Assembly: GCF_030936135.1 (NCBI RefSeq)
Contig: NC_082603.1
Location: 20,426,880 to 20,490,879 of the forward strand
DNA length: 64,000 nt
Source: Gavia stellata
Lineage: Eukaryota; Chordata; Aves; Gaviiformes; Gaviidae
Direction: 5' to 3'
The stretch's first letter is position 1, and the number at the start of each line of letters is the position of its first letter. Positions 23,553 to 53,700 of this stretch are shown here, piece by piece. Below the pieces are notes generated by a model that saw only the letters and a program-made list of their open reading frames with translations, did no database searches and had not been told where the DNA came from. A program made the translations under genes and the position numbers.

Positions 23553-24806
23553 GGCCCAGCCAGCATGGGTCCATGAAAGGCAGGTCCTGCTTGGCCAACC
23601 TGATCTCCTTCTATGACCAGGTGACCCGCCTAGTGGGTGAGGGAAGGGCTGTGGATGTTGTCTACCTGGACTTTAGTAAAGCCTTTGACACTGTCTCCCA
23701 CAGTATTCTCCTGGAAAAGCTGGCAGCTCGTGGCTCAGACAGGTGCACTCTTCTCTGGGTAAAAAACGCTGGACGGCCGAGCCCAGAGAGTTGTGATGAA
23801 TGGAGTCAAATCCAGTTGGCGGCCGGTCACAAGCGAAGTCCCCCAGGGCTCAGTTTTGGGACCGGTCTTGTTTAATATATTTATCAATGATCTGGATGAG
23901 GGGATTGAGTGCACCCTCAGCAAGTTTGCAGATGACACCAAGTTGGGCGAGAGTGTTGATCTGCTGGAGGGTAGGAAGGCTCTGCAGAGGGATCTGGACA
24001 GGCTGGATCGATGGGCCGAGGCCAATTGTATGAGGTTCAACAAGGCCAAGTGCCGGGTCCTACACCTGGGTCACAACAACCCCATGCAACGCTACAGGCT
24101 TGGGGACGAGTGGCTGGAAAGCTGCCCTGCAGAAAAGGACCTGGGGGTGTTGACTGGCAGCCAGCGGACTATGAGCCAGCAGTGTGCCCAGGTGGCCAAG
24201 AAGGCCAACAGCATCCTGGCCTGTATCAGAAATAGTGTGGCCAGCAGGAGTAGGGAGGTGATGGTGCCCTGTACTCGGCGCTGGTGAGGCCGCACCTCGA
24301 ATACTGTGTTCAGTTTTGGGCCCCTCACTCCAAGAAGGACATTGAGGTGCTGGAGCATGTCCGGAGAAGGACGATGAAGCTGGTGAGGGGTCTGGAGCAC
24401 GTGTCTTATGAGGAGCGGCTGAGGGAACTGGGGTTGTTCAGTCTGGAGAAGAGGAGGCTGAGGGGAGACCTCATTGCTCTCTACAAGTACCTGAAAGGAG
24501 GTTGCAGAGAGGTGGGTGTTGGTCTCTTCTCCCAAGTGACTAGTGACAGGACAAGAGGAAATGGCCTAAAGTTGCGCCAGAGGAGGTTCAGGCTGGATAT
24601 TAGGAAAAATTTCTTTACTGAGAGAGTGGTGAAACACTGGAATAAGCTGCCCAGGGAGGTGGTGGATTCACCATCACTGGAGGTGTTCAAGGAACTTGTG
24701 GACGAGGCATTGTGGGACACGGTTTAGTGGGTATGGTGGTGTTAGTTGATGGTTGGACTTGATGATCTTACAGGTCTTTTCCAACCGTAGTGATTCTGTG
24801 ATTCTG
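23553..24806 (+). mobile_element. CR1 LINE, 5'-truncated, with broken reverse-transcriptase ORF
   Basis: About 1.25 kb of the 3' half of a chicken-repeat-1 non-LTR retrotransposon. Reverse-transcriptase blocks are visible in order: VVYLDFSKAFDTV (block A), [18 protein letters not shown] (block B) and KFADDTKLG with the catalytic FADD (block C). The typical CR1 C-terminal part follows ([42 protein letters not shown]). The frame is broken at least twice, near 23750-23790 and near 24275, so it is inactive. The 3' end has the CR1 signature, GGTCTTTTCCAACC then a repeated GTGATTCT-type terminus. The 5' truncation near 23553 is typical of LINE insertion. Divergence is modest, so this is one of the younger CR1 insertions in the window. 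Confidence 0.95.
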
Positions 24807-27661
24807 CTATTCTTACATCACCTTCCCAACAAGAGGTTTTCTTAGAAGCCAAAGTCGGTAAGATTCAGGTCCATGTATACACTCAATAAAGAAAAGAGGA
24901 GCAGAGGCTTAGTCACAAACCCACCTTGGTATCAGGAGTCCAGCCAAACCAGTCTGTTCCTTTATGGTTTTCTTCTAAAAAAATATTCTGAGCATGTATA
25001 GAGATCTATACAACACTCGGAGAGTGGCAAGCTCTTGAAGGGTGTCCACCTTTGCTAACCATAGCCATTCTGGGGAATGATCATATTTCAGAGGTGTTTG
25101 GGCAGATCATTCAGTGAGTTTCTAGAGCGGTGAAGATTTTCCCACCAGATAGCCAGTAGGCAGGTGGAATGAGCCAGAAACCGGCAGTTAGTTTCAGCCT
25201 GCTTCAGAAACATCCAGATTTCTAAGATTTGCAAAGCACCCATGTCCTAGTAAATACTGGCATCTCCCTTATACGTTACAGTTCTGGTATAACTGCCAGA
25301 ACTGATACCAGGTGTGGAAGACCAGAATATGGCATTTCTTCCATTGATCAGCCATGGAGGATGCTGCTCCTCAGCCCACTGAAAGCACCACGGACCCAGA
25401 GAAGGCTGTTTTCTGCAGTTCTCAGTCACTGGTGCCAGTGGGGGGCTTATGGGTTCTATATATGCTCATAGGCACTGAACTATGAGGAAACCAGAAGAAA
25501 TCATGAGAACCCTATGCTTTGTGTGTAAATATGAAAGATCAAAGAACAAAGGGATTTTTAGTGGAATTTTCAAACAACTTGTGCAATAATACATATTATG
25601 AAAAAAATACTTTTGTTCAAATTCGTGTCAAAACCTCCTTTTTTGCTGATGCTGGTATGAAAACAAGTAAAAAAATATTGCAAATATTAATAATTAAAAG
25701 GATTTAAAGGTAAAATCTACTAATACATAATCAACAAATACTCATGGTTGGTATTGCATATATTATCTGATGTATTACGTGACTGGTACAGTCCAAATTT
25801 CTCATTCCCTACTGCTCTTAAATATTTTCCAAGTATCTTTTTTTTACTATATTCTGCAGCTGATGTTTCTTAGACACACTGTTCCATGCCATATCAATGT
25901 GCCATCTGCTGGCAAATGGATGCAAATAGAGCATTTTTTTATGGAGAAGCCAGGTGAAGGTGGAATCATGATTCATTTTAGTTTACAGGTTTTTATAGTA
26001 ATATGGAACATCATGAAAAAAAAGTTCAAGAAAAGCGTGAGTTCTCTTAGTCAACAAGCAGCTGCAGAATTAAGATCAGTTTAATAACTTTAGACATAAT
26101 ACTATGAATGCCCAAAAGCATAGCTTTAGGTTGTACAAAACCTGAGTAAAAAAGCATTTGTGTTGGTATTTCAGGTTTCTATGTGTGGCTTTAAAAAACA
26201 GACCAACTAATTTATGAGATTTTAGGGAGTTATTTCGCCCCCACCATTCACTGCTATACTTCTCTTGGCAGGAAATGTATCTTGCAGGATACTGGTCCTG
26301 TTCTGAAATTCCATTCCAGAATGAATGAGCTATGGGTGCTTTGGCCATGGGGGGTGGCTCTCTGATCTGGATGTCCTGCTGGAACCAAGTCCCCAGGTTA
26401 TGTCCTACACCACAGAGCAGATACGTCTATAGAATTAGAACCACACTCCTGACATGAACTGACATGCTAACATTAACAAACTATATCACTACATTATACA
26501 TGTTATGTCATGTAGCCCTTAGACTGATTCTGCCACCATGATCTTGTTTCTGGTACAACATAATGTTTTTACTAAGGCTACCTGCTCAGCTCCTTAGTTT
26601 TTCCCACCGGTAAACAAGCCTGCCAGATGCATACTTCCCAATATATATGGTAAGAGAGTAAATGGAAATAAAGATAATGTATTTACTGGGGACACACATT
26701 ATAATATTTTTTTAGGGTGGCAGTTGAAAACAAGATCATTTTAAAAACTTTGGACATTTATGAAATAACCAAATATTGATTGCTTAACCTCAATTAACAC
26801 ACCCATGAGACAGGTGAATTACGTTGTTTTACTCATCCAAGGTGTTACCTATCATTAACAGAGTCCTGATGCCTAGATCCTCACTTTATGCAAACATCAA
26901 GTGGAACGATGATGGAAAAGATGGAAGAAATCGAAAGGACATTCCAATCAAACATTCGTTTTGTTGAACCGACTAATACTTAGGTAACTATATATACATT
27001 CAAAGCAGCAATGTAGATACACAGTAAAGAACAATACTTTCAGTAGAAGACAGTTCTTGTGATACTGCTGTGTAGACCAAAGCATTGATATGCCACTAAA
27101 TGTAAATGAAGTGTGGGTGTTTGTGGGTTTTTTTTTTTTTTTAATTTAATCAAATTACCTTGTTGGTTGAAGAATTGCAGAAGTTCATCAAGCCTGTCCA
27201 GCAGTCCAGTTTTCTCTTTATTGCCCTAATCACCAGTATTTCTTCCTGTAACTTACTGGACACACTCAGAATGTATGGCGCTGCATGCCAGGCTGCTGAG
27301 ACCTTGTTCCATTTGTGTCAGTATACCTACAGCCGTGTCCTTTCCAATCCTCCAGAGCAACTTGGAAGCCAAGGCAAGGGACAAATTCTCTGACCTCTGC
27401 CTCCCAGCAAAGGAAAACATCTGTTACTGTGGTTGCGTATGTATGGGAACAGATCCCTGACCTCTGTCCTCTAAATCCTTCCAACTAGAACAACCTTTTC
27501 ATCCTAAAGAGCTTTCGTGCTGCAACCATGTCCACTCATTGGGCAAAGTGTTTTCTCTATCTTGTCATCAGCAAAGACGCGACATTCTCAGACAGGCTGC
27601 TTCTCAACACAAAGAGCAGAATTTGCAATTAGATACTAGATTGCTACTGTGTAATCTATTT
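24807..27661. other. Intergenic segment
   Basis: AT-rich unique sequence with a T15 run at 27128-27142. No exon, RNA gene or transposon was recognised. Confidence 0.5.
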
Positions 27662-27880
27662 AGAGATAAGGAAGAAATTCTTCACTCTGAGGGTGGTGAG
27701 GCACTGGGACAGGTTGCCCAGAGAAGTTGTGGAATACCCCCCTTCCTGGAAGTGTTCAAGGCCAGGTTGGACGGGGCTTTGAGTAACCTGGTATAGTGGA
27801 AGGTGTCCCTGCCCCTGGCAGGGGGGTTGGAACTAGATGATCAAGGTCCCTTCCAACCCAAACCATCCTATGATTCTATC
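27662..27880 (+). mobile_element. CR1 LINE 3' tail fragment
   Basis: About 220 bp of CR1 3' sequence: end of the ORF (GAAATTCTTCACTCTGAGGG, GGCACTGGGACAGGTTGCCC), the 3'UTR (CCCTGCCCCTGGCAGGGGGG, GGTCCCTTCCAACCCAAACC) and the terminal TATGATTCTAT. It comes from a different CR1 subfamily than the copy at 23553, judged by its 3'UTR. Strongly 5'-truncated. Confidence 0.93.
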
Positions 27881-30380
27881 AAAATCTAAATCTTGTAAAC
27901 TGAGCACGAATAAGGAATGTGCAAGTTTGTCACTGGGTCTTTCTTACACACATCACTGGCCATGAGCTAATGCAAATAAACACCACAAATACATTGCTTT
28001 TAAAATTTAAAGCAAAGAGCCACATAAACACAATTTTTAGAAATACATTTTTGCAAAGACATTTGTATTTGACCCTCTGAGGGAGGGCACAGGACAAGCA
28101 GACTGTAAGGATTCTGAAGGAAATTTTACTAGCTTTGAAAGAGCCTATTTGGAACTCATCCCAGTGATTTCATGGAAACATCAAACTGCTGTTATCTCAT
28201 GGAGGTAGGAACTTTTTGTAGTAGTGAATTGTAAGAATAAACTACATTTTCAATATATGCAAGTTTCCTTCGGGCAGGCATCCCTTTTTGTAATATAAAA
28301 TAAACCCCAAAACCTCAGAAACAACAACAGAAGGTCAAATTGTGACTAGACCTCAGATTTAATTCAAAATTTTATTCATCATGAAATTCAAAGGTTAGGA
28401 AGGGAAGCTATCTTGAGATCCTATCTGAAATCCTATCTTGCCCTGAGATACCCATCTTATCCTTCTAAAAAACCCCTAACACTTTACATAATTCCTATGT
28501 AAGATGACAAGTATTTACTATCTGTAAGACATTTAAACATCCTTGTGGAGCTCTAACCCTTTTACTGGAAGTGATCACTGCTCAGCCTGACATTAGATGC
28601 TCATATTTTATTGCTTCTGTCAGAGGCTTCAAATCAGTGATTCCTCAAGCTGTCAATTAAAAACATTTTTAAAATGCATGCAAGACCCACACTTGCTAAA
28701 CTATGGTGGTCACACAACTTTTTTTTTTTTTTTTTTGTCAAACACATCTAGATGAGCTCTACACACCCCAGCTGGAGAGTGGAATCATCTTTTTACCAGT
28801 TTCTTATGGAATGGTTCTCAAATTCTTATCTGGGATAAGTCCTCCTTACACATGGCAAGTTGGAAGAACAACAGATTTGAATGACACCTTCAAATCTGCT
28901 GCTCGACATGCTTTTACTACAGCTCCCATGCAAACAGCAGAAGACAATCTTTTTGCAGTTTCTCAACTCAGCTGTAGAAGTACAAAGGTCTTTAAAACGT
29001 AATATAGCATTTGTACTATGAAACCAAGAAGAACACAAAACCACAGTCAGCAGGTGTACGGCAGAAGAAGCAAAGAGGCTGAAGCTCCACTCAGAAAGCA
29101 GGAAGAGGAGGAGCTGCGTTACAGAGAGCAGGTACCAGAGCCTCTCCGAAAAACACTTGCAGAAAAAGCCTCAAGACAGACAATGCCAAGACCACGAACA
29201 GTCTTTACTTCTATCAGTTGTTTCACAGCACAATGAGACACAGCACAAAGTTTGTACAGCGGGATCTGCAGACAGTTTAAAAACAGGCAATTATCTTTAA
29301 TAAAAAGCATCGAGTCTGAATGTGAAAATATGAAGACAAACAATATTGCAGCTAACGATCACCATGCTTGCCTGTGATTGTCTGAGAAGTCCATCTCACT
29401 GACTTCTCATAGTGCCTTTAACTTTCAACACCATCTTCTCCAAACACCCTAGTTAGTGTAAAGCTTAATGGGTCCCAACTAATATGTGCAGTATGTTTCA
29501 TAACGTTTTCCTCATGTTTCCAAACCCTGTTTGCAGTGTGCGAGGAGATGCAACGACTCTCATCATACAGCATTCTGATTCACAAAGAAGCAGCACAAGT
29601 GTTGTACATAATTTAATTTGCACTTCTGTATATAAATGTTTACTATATTGCACACTATTGCAGCACTTAAAAACATCTAATTATTTGCAAAAATTAGTAA
29701 AATACTTTAAAGGATTTAAAAATAAGGGTTTTAATGCAACTGACAAGATAATAAAAAAGCCATTTACTTAATGAGATACAATCCTTTATGTTGGAAATGA
29801 AAGTTACATACAACTAGAGTACAATTAAAATATACCATATAGTTCAACACTTAATTCCTCAAATGTGTAAAATTAACAAGCTTCTACTGTCATAGATATA
29901 CAATTTTTCCATATTGTGAAAAGGATTTTTCAAATTAAATACAGGTAACATAATATTCTGTAGTTATATTTTATGACTGTGTTTAAACGAGAGGGTTGTA
30001 TAATACTCACATTGTCAAATGTACTCACTAATGCCTTGGAAATTGCACACTTCCCCTCCTTTTCCAAAATAGAATCTCATTTCCATACTGAAGTCTATTA
30101 TGCCATATTGGAAAAGTATTTTACTTTCTGACAGGATTTTCATAAAATTAAAAAATAGCATAATATCATGGCATTTAGATGACTTTTCCACTTATGCCCA
30201 CGTAGAATTTAATCTGGATATCAGACAGACTTGTCAGAACCAATTTCCTAGACTTTTGTCTTATTGTACACGCAAGATGAATGATTACAGTATTTTACAA
30301 AACAGGAAAATCTCTGAACCTTACTAGAATTATAAATGTAATGATTAAAAATTAAAATCATAACAGAATCAAATTGTGAT
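27881..30380. other. Segment downstream of PRKACB
   Basis: AT-rich sequence between the CR1 tail and the probable PRKACB 3' end; its right part may be distal 3'UTR. A T18 run lies at 28719-28736. The short plus-strand frames here look like chance. Confidence 0.4.
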
Positions 30381-32528
30381 CTCCAACATTTATTAAAATC
30401 TTTTAAAGTTCATAAACGACAACAAAGTTACTGTAGAATTTATCGCATACAGCTAGCATACAGCAGCATGTCCTTGGTCTAAATGAAATACAAAAGATTT
30501 TAACATTTTCATACAAAGGATTTCTTTAAATTTATTAATGTGACGATATATCTTTGTTACATAAAATTTGCTACAGCAAAGTATCTTATACTTTTCTTGC
30601 ACATATGTAAATATGGGTGGACAAAGACTGCATTCAGTGTCAGCCTCCTAATAACGTTGTGCAAAAATGCTCAACAACCTAAACATACAGAATGTTGGAT
30701 GGTATGTTTCATACTCTTTTGTAAAATGCCTACAAAGGCTTTTCTTAAAGGAGTGTCATACAGATTAAAAGGAAGGAATGCCAGTGGTTTATTTACACTG
30801 ACATTCAAACACAATGGCTATGTATCAATATAGCTCATTTTTTTAAAAACAATTCATCCTTGTATGCATGTAAATTTATCATAAAATATGAGTCTAGTTT
30901 AAACTGTTTAGATGTGCTGTTTTAAGACTGGTCACCGAGACAGCCAGAATCAAGTGTACAAATAAAACTACTATGAATAAGTTTAAAAGCAACCCCCAAA
31001 AAAGTGCTGAGCCACTGATTATTAACATTGAAATAAATGTGTAAAAGTGCCCAAAGCTAGCACATGGTAGCAATATCTTTTAAGTCAGTTGGTGAGAGTA
31101 TACAAAACATAATTAAGCCCAAATACTTCTATCTGTGTGACCATACATTCTGTTCGATTGAAAGAAAGTAGGTTAGAAATGAAGACACAACGCAACTAAA
31201 ATAAACCCAGCTGTTGCAGTTTTTAAACTTTGTCTCTTTTCTTCGTGAATGAAGTGCTGTAATTAAAAAGAAAATGATTGTAGCAGTACTCCATCCTCAG
31301 TTTACTAATATAGTATACCAGAATAAAAACTTGGCAATAACCTCTTAACAGCTAACAAAAAATAACCGTGTTCATCCAGCGATGCATCTAGAACATTATT
31401 TTGCATTTGCTAAACCATTTATTTTTCATAGCTAATGGCAGAGCGCATTTTGCTTTTTGTGGTGTGGTGGTTTTTATTTTAATGGATGCCTTTTTTAACC
31501 AAAAAAGGCTCAAAACAGGAATACTTTGGGAGCCCAAACATTGGCTTTTTTTTTAATTAAAAAAAAAAAAGAAAGAAAATGTGAATCAAAATGAATTGTA
31601 TTCTCTACAATACTGACCAAAACTTCCTTTAAGAGTTTAGGTTTCATGTTCTTAAAAAAAGCTATTTCATACCTGCCAACTGAAATGCTGGTATAAGTTG
31701 ACTTGGTTAAATATGGTCCAAAATCCAGACCAGGTAGAATTACTCCCTCTCACGAGACTGTAAGCTTTCCATGGTACAGTCTGGTTATGGCAATTTACCT
31801 ACTGCCTAGGTGGGAAATACAAAAGGAGGAGGCAGTGACGAAAACTGCGGGGATGTAGAAAACCAAGGCACGGGGTCTAGCTACTGTCCCCTACTTAAGC
31901 CATCCAATTGATTCTACTGAATTTTGGTCAGCCTCCAGGAAGAAATGTTTTTAAGTTAATTTAGCAGACATTTATATGGCGATAAATACTACCTTCAAAA
32001 ATGCTAAAAATGTTGGCTAGGTTTAGTCTGAGCTACTAAAAAATTATTATAAATTGTAGCATCAGACACAAGACAGACAAGAATTATTAGCTGGCACAGA
32101 CTAGAAGCAACATTTATCTTTCACTTCAGTCTAAATCACACTAGCCGCAACACCTTCCATTTCACTCACACAAATAATACATTATTCAAAATAAAATGGA
32201 GCATTCTTGGGTAAAAAACTACTTCATTTTAAAGGGGGAAAATGAACAATACACAGAAACAAAGAACGACAGAAACCAAAGTTAAGTAGGAAAGTGGTCT
32301 ATTATTCTGTGTTACTGCACAAACAGTGCTTGCTTAATTGTGCCTAGTTAGAAGGGTTGGTGCAAACTGCACACATGGAAGATGGCAATAAAGACCTCAG
32401 TCAGCTTTGTGGAATGAAGTAACTAGGTAACTGTTTTGACATATGATGGTCTCAGCTCCACCTCATCTGTTAACAGAGTGCAAAGATCCCAATGTGAGCC
32501 CTGATGTCATCTTGTCCTCTTACTCCTA
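30380..32528 (-). other. PRKACB: Probable PRKACB 3'UTR
   Basis: Long AT-rich sequence after the PRKACB stop with no CR1 or LTR insertion. Minus-strand AATAAA signals at 30531-30536 and 30389-30394 would give a 3'UTR of about 2.0-2.15 kb. A long 3'UTR is expected for this gene in mammals. The true end is not determined; it could extend past 30000 or use a nearer signal (AATAAA near 31420). Confidence 0.5.
30389..30394 (-). terminator. PRKACB: Candidate PRKACB polyadenylation signal
   Basis: AATAAA on the minus strand about 2.1 kb after the stop codon; a second AATAAA at 30531-30536 is equally good. The choice between them is not resolvable from sequence alone. Confidence 0.3.
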
Positions 32529-49566
<17,038 letters not shown>

Positions 49567-50752
49567 CTGAAAACACACACACACAAAAAGTACATTTTTA
49601 TTAAGGTAATTCATCATGGATGCAATGGAGATGCTTTGTTAACAAAATATGTAAACTTCATTATCAACTTCTCTCTTCAACTCATACTATGCTATTTTTC
49701 ACCATGTACAAAAGCAAGTACCAATGCCTCTAGAACAGTATCTCCAGGTGATCTCTAAGCTTTCTGGAGTAACTACACCATTCTACTCAAATTACTTAAC
49801 TACACCAGCTCTAATAACTGAAAATACTGTATGCGCAAGCAGGCTTTAAGGTGATGCAAGATGTTCTTAATTCAGCTGGGAAAAAAACACAAACACCTGA
49901 CATTTATAAATAGCCATTCCACAAAGACAGAATTTTATCTATTTTTGTCAAATTTTCTTTCAGCTGATTGAGCGTAATGTCAAATCTCATTGCTTTTTCC
50001 CCCTCATCACCTTTATTTAAAGGCTGTTTGCAAGCTCAAGTACCAAATGGACAGCATTACTGCAAGCAAAGACAAAGCACAAGGCTACGACGACACTTCA
50101 CATTAGGCATGCCCACAGTCAGAGAATATATATTTTTAATATTGATTATCCATTGAAACTGAAGGAATGTATAATAGCAAAATTCTGGATGACTGTTTAA
50201 AATGTGCACCAGCATATTTTGTTCAGATCATCTTTCAGCTGTTCTATTTTTTGAATATCAATTATCAGCCAGATCAATGCAGACTACTTAATGCACAGTC
50301 ATAAATGGGAGGTGTTTCAGACATTGCTGTGGTTCTGAAAGAGTGACAGAATCAAGAAGAAAAGATCATACTGTTTTTGTGTTCTCTGAATAATTCCACA
50401 CAATATAATGTTAATAACATTGGGTTTTCTGTACTGCAATGTTCTGCCACAAGCAATTTCTAAAAATAGTCAGCAATGTGCCAAGATTATTCTGGTCAAT
50501 ATCTAGAAACATATTTAGCAACTGTATTTTACCTTCTGATGGTCATAAAAAAATAGGTTTATAAGGGGTTGTAAACAATCATCCAATGAACCAGAACTTT
50601 TTTGTACTTTTCTTTTCAGAGAATACTTGTGTTTACACAGAGAACTTTTCAAAAAATCTCTTATCACTCTTCTATTACCAGTACAGTTAGAGCACCAGTA
50701 AAACCAATGGCAGCCCTGGAAAAGACTGGTCATGAATTTTTTTTGTTTTCCT

Positions 50753-50770
50753 CCCCCCCCCCCCCCCCCC
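50753..50770. repeat. C18 homopolymer
   Basis: Eighteen consecutive C on the plus strand (G18 on the gene strand), preceded by CCT. It can form G-quadruplex-like structure in the transcript and is error-prone in sequencing. Confidence 0.93.
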
Positions 50771-53700
50771 AAGTGCGCTATGGGACTCAACTATCACAAA
50801 ATACTCAAGGGAGGTTTATGGCTCCCACTGTGACTGGCTCTGATGGAGCAGCATCAATATAACGGAAATTTCAGAAAAATTGTCAGAACTTCTGGCAGAC
50901 CTCAAGGTTAGAAAAGTGTTTAAAGCAACATATCCAGTCAGTAGTTTTATTTTAAGAGAAACAAGCAATATCAGAGGAGGAACATATTTATTACCCTAAA
51001 CTTATGGTTAAGTGGAGTAAGAAAAACATAGTTCAGATCAAAGGAACTATTTTAAATTGGCATTAAAACTCACTGAAAGTTAAAACTATTTTCATGGGTG
51101 ATCAGTAAAACGTTTGACATATTTACCCTGTGTGGGGAAAATATTTCCATTGCTTTTAAATTAGTGGGGTTACTCATGTAATGACTTGTAATGATCCTAA
51201 TTTGAGAAAAGGACAGGATTTCCTGTGGCACAAAAATTTCTCAGCACAAAAAAGGGAAGCTAACAACGTCCAAATTCATGCCTGATGATCCTTCTTCCAG
51301 TAGGAGAACAGAGATGACTTGATAAAGTGATGACTACTGATAAAGGTACTTAAACATCAATTTATGTCAAAGTAGCACGAACATTATTTTCTCTTAATGA
51401 CAAGAAAAAACCTAAGATGATCATTAAGATTACCAGAAAGCTGAGCCTTCAAACTTAAGTGGCTGTAGCTTAGAAATGAACATCAACTTTAACACTATAT
51501 AGCACAACCAAAACACGAAATCATTGGTCTCATTTTTTTCATGTTATTAGAGTACATGTCTTAAATATCCCTCATGCTATCTCCATTATTCATATAAATA
51601 TATGTTTTAAGTTTTCACATATTTTGCACTGAAATATAGTTATGCGGTATTCATAACTATACAATGACATTTACGTGCAGTCATCTTTGTCTCTGATCTA
51701 CTTATGGAATAAAGAATGCTGTCTATGAAAAAAACGTGATCCAGTTGGAAATATTCAAATTGTGGAAGCATGAGAAAAATCTCTCATTTCTAGACTATCA
51801 ATAAGCCACAAGCTCTCCTTCGACAAAACTTCTGCCTTATTCTATTTTACTTTTGCTCTCTTTTCTTGGAAAGCAGCATTGAACATATATTTGCAAAATA
51901 AAGCTACCTAATGGCACTCATTTATCTTAAAATCACTATCTTTTAAAAATTATTTCATGTTCTGTGGTGTGTTTTATTAGAATTACATTTTCTAATGTAA
52001 AAAAGTGGGTCAAATTGTGTCTGGTTCTCATTTTCAGAGGTCACCTGGGCTCCTACACCATAATACCATTCAGCAGGTGCTTTCAAACAGAATTTAGGCA
52101 ACTTAAGTGCATATGTCAGTCACTTCTGAAAATAGGACTTAGAATTTGAAACACGATAGGAACCTTTGAAAATTGTATCTCCATCACAAAACATTAGTTC
52201 TTGCTACAGGAGAACACATTTCATTTCTACTTTTCAAGCGCAGAATCAAAATTTATGCCAACTGGATAGTAGTGGCCTTTGATATTACTGTGATGATGTA
52301 AATAAATAGGTTTATTAGATGACGACTTAGATGTTTTCCTCAAGTGCACATTTTTAGCCACTTTACATTGTAACAATGTGACTCTTGTTTGCTTTTCTAG
52401 TCTTTAAACTGCTCCTGGCATCTGTGACTTTGGGCACTAATGAAGGAATGAGCATACCAAAAGTCTCTATAGGTTCCCCAAGGTTTGCAGGAACATTCAC
52501 CCACACAGATGAGATGATGAAGAGAGGAAAGAAAGAGAAGAAAAAAAAAAGTTTTATGCATTTCCACAACAAACACATAGAAAACACAAATACAGTCCAC
52601 CCTTTACCCTCCCCACTCAAGAATGGACCCTGTAATAAACCAGCCCTTTCCCACACAGACAGAATGACTCATGCTAAATCACAGAATGTTTGAGCGAAGA
52701 AAAGAGGAAAAAACCAAAGGCAGCTAAATTCAGTATGAAAAAAAGATGATGCATCACAGAAATAAGCACAGCTTACAACACTTCAGGAGATCAAGTTGGC
52801 ATCTTTAATAATTAATCTATTCCAAGACACACACATCCAAGGAACTGTTGCTTACAAAAGTGTATCTATCTTCATCGCAACATGCTGGATCACAATAAAA
52901 CCTGTAATCGAGTGATCTTCCCACTACTTAGCACTCTGTTCCAAAAGACAGCATGTGTGAATTGCATGGCATGTGGTGGATAGCCCAGAAATGGCAAGCA
53001 GTCTCCAAAAAAACCATTCACAATCAAATTTCAGTCCCATTACCCAACAAAAGCAATAAAACACCTTGAAAAGTCTAAACTGCACAGCTGAAGTTGCTGT
53101 ATGCAAACTGGAATGCATACGGTAATCCTGTACGGTCGCCATACAAGTATGATTTAATTTTGTAAGAAAGACTGTCAAAAAAAAGAACCCAGGAAAGAGA
53201 ATTTGAGATACATGTTCCTGCAGGCACCGAAGAGCAAGGATCGCTTATATATGGCTGAGTGAAGTGAAGATGAGGATGCAAGGAGTGTATGCAAAGACCC
53301 TATTCAGACTGGTTTCACTGGTACAGCAGAAGCTGGAGCGGAGGAGGCTGAAACTAAAGGAAGAAAAGCTGTTGCTCAAGAAAGGAAGGTACTGGAAGGA
53401 GAGAGTAAATCAGGAGTAACAGCACTGGCACAATGAGGGCCACAGCAGTTATCAAAACAACTGGACGCATCAGTAAGGACACCAGCTGGAACTGGAGAGG
53501 ATGCACAAGTAGTCCAGAGACTAGGTAAGCACAAACACACAGCACAAACCTAGCTCTTCGTGACCAGCAAGAGCAATCGTTGGCAGAGGAAGCAAGTTTT
53601 AGGCAATGCAAACACCAAAGCATGTAGTAGGAAATCTGGGGAGATTCAGAAAAAGGCAGTAAGAAATGGGGTAATGGCCGAGGAGTCACAACTGAAAGAC

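Noticed and set aside
28703-29236. Plus-strand open frames downstream of PRKACB (99 and 72 codons)
   Set aside because: Unrelated short frames following a poly-T run, with no domain and no clear splice or transcript context.
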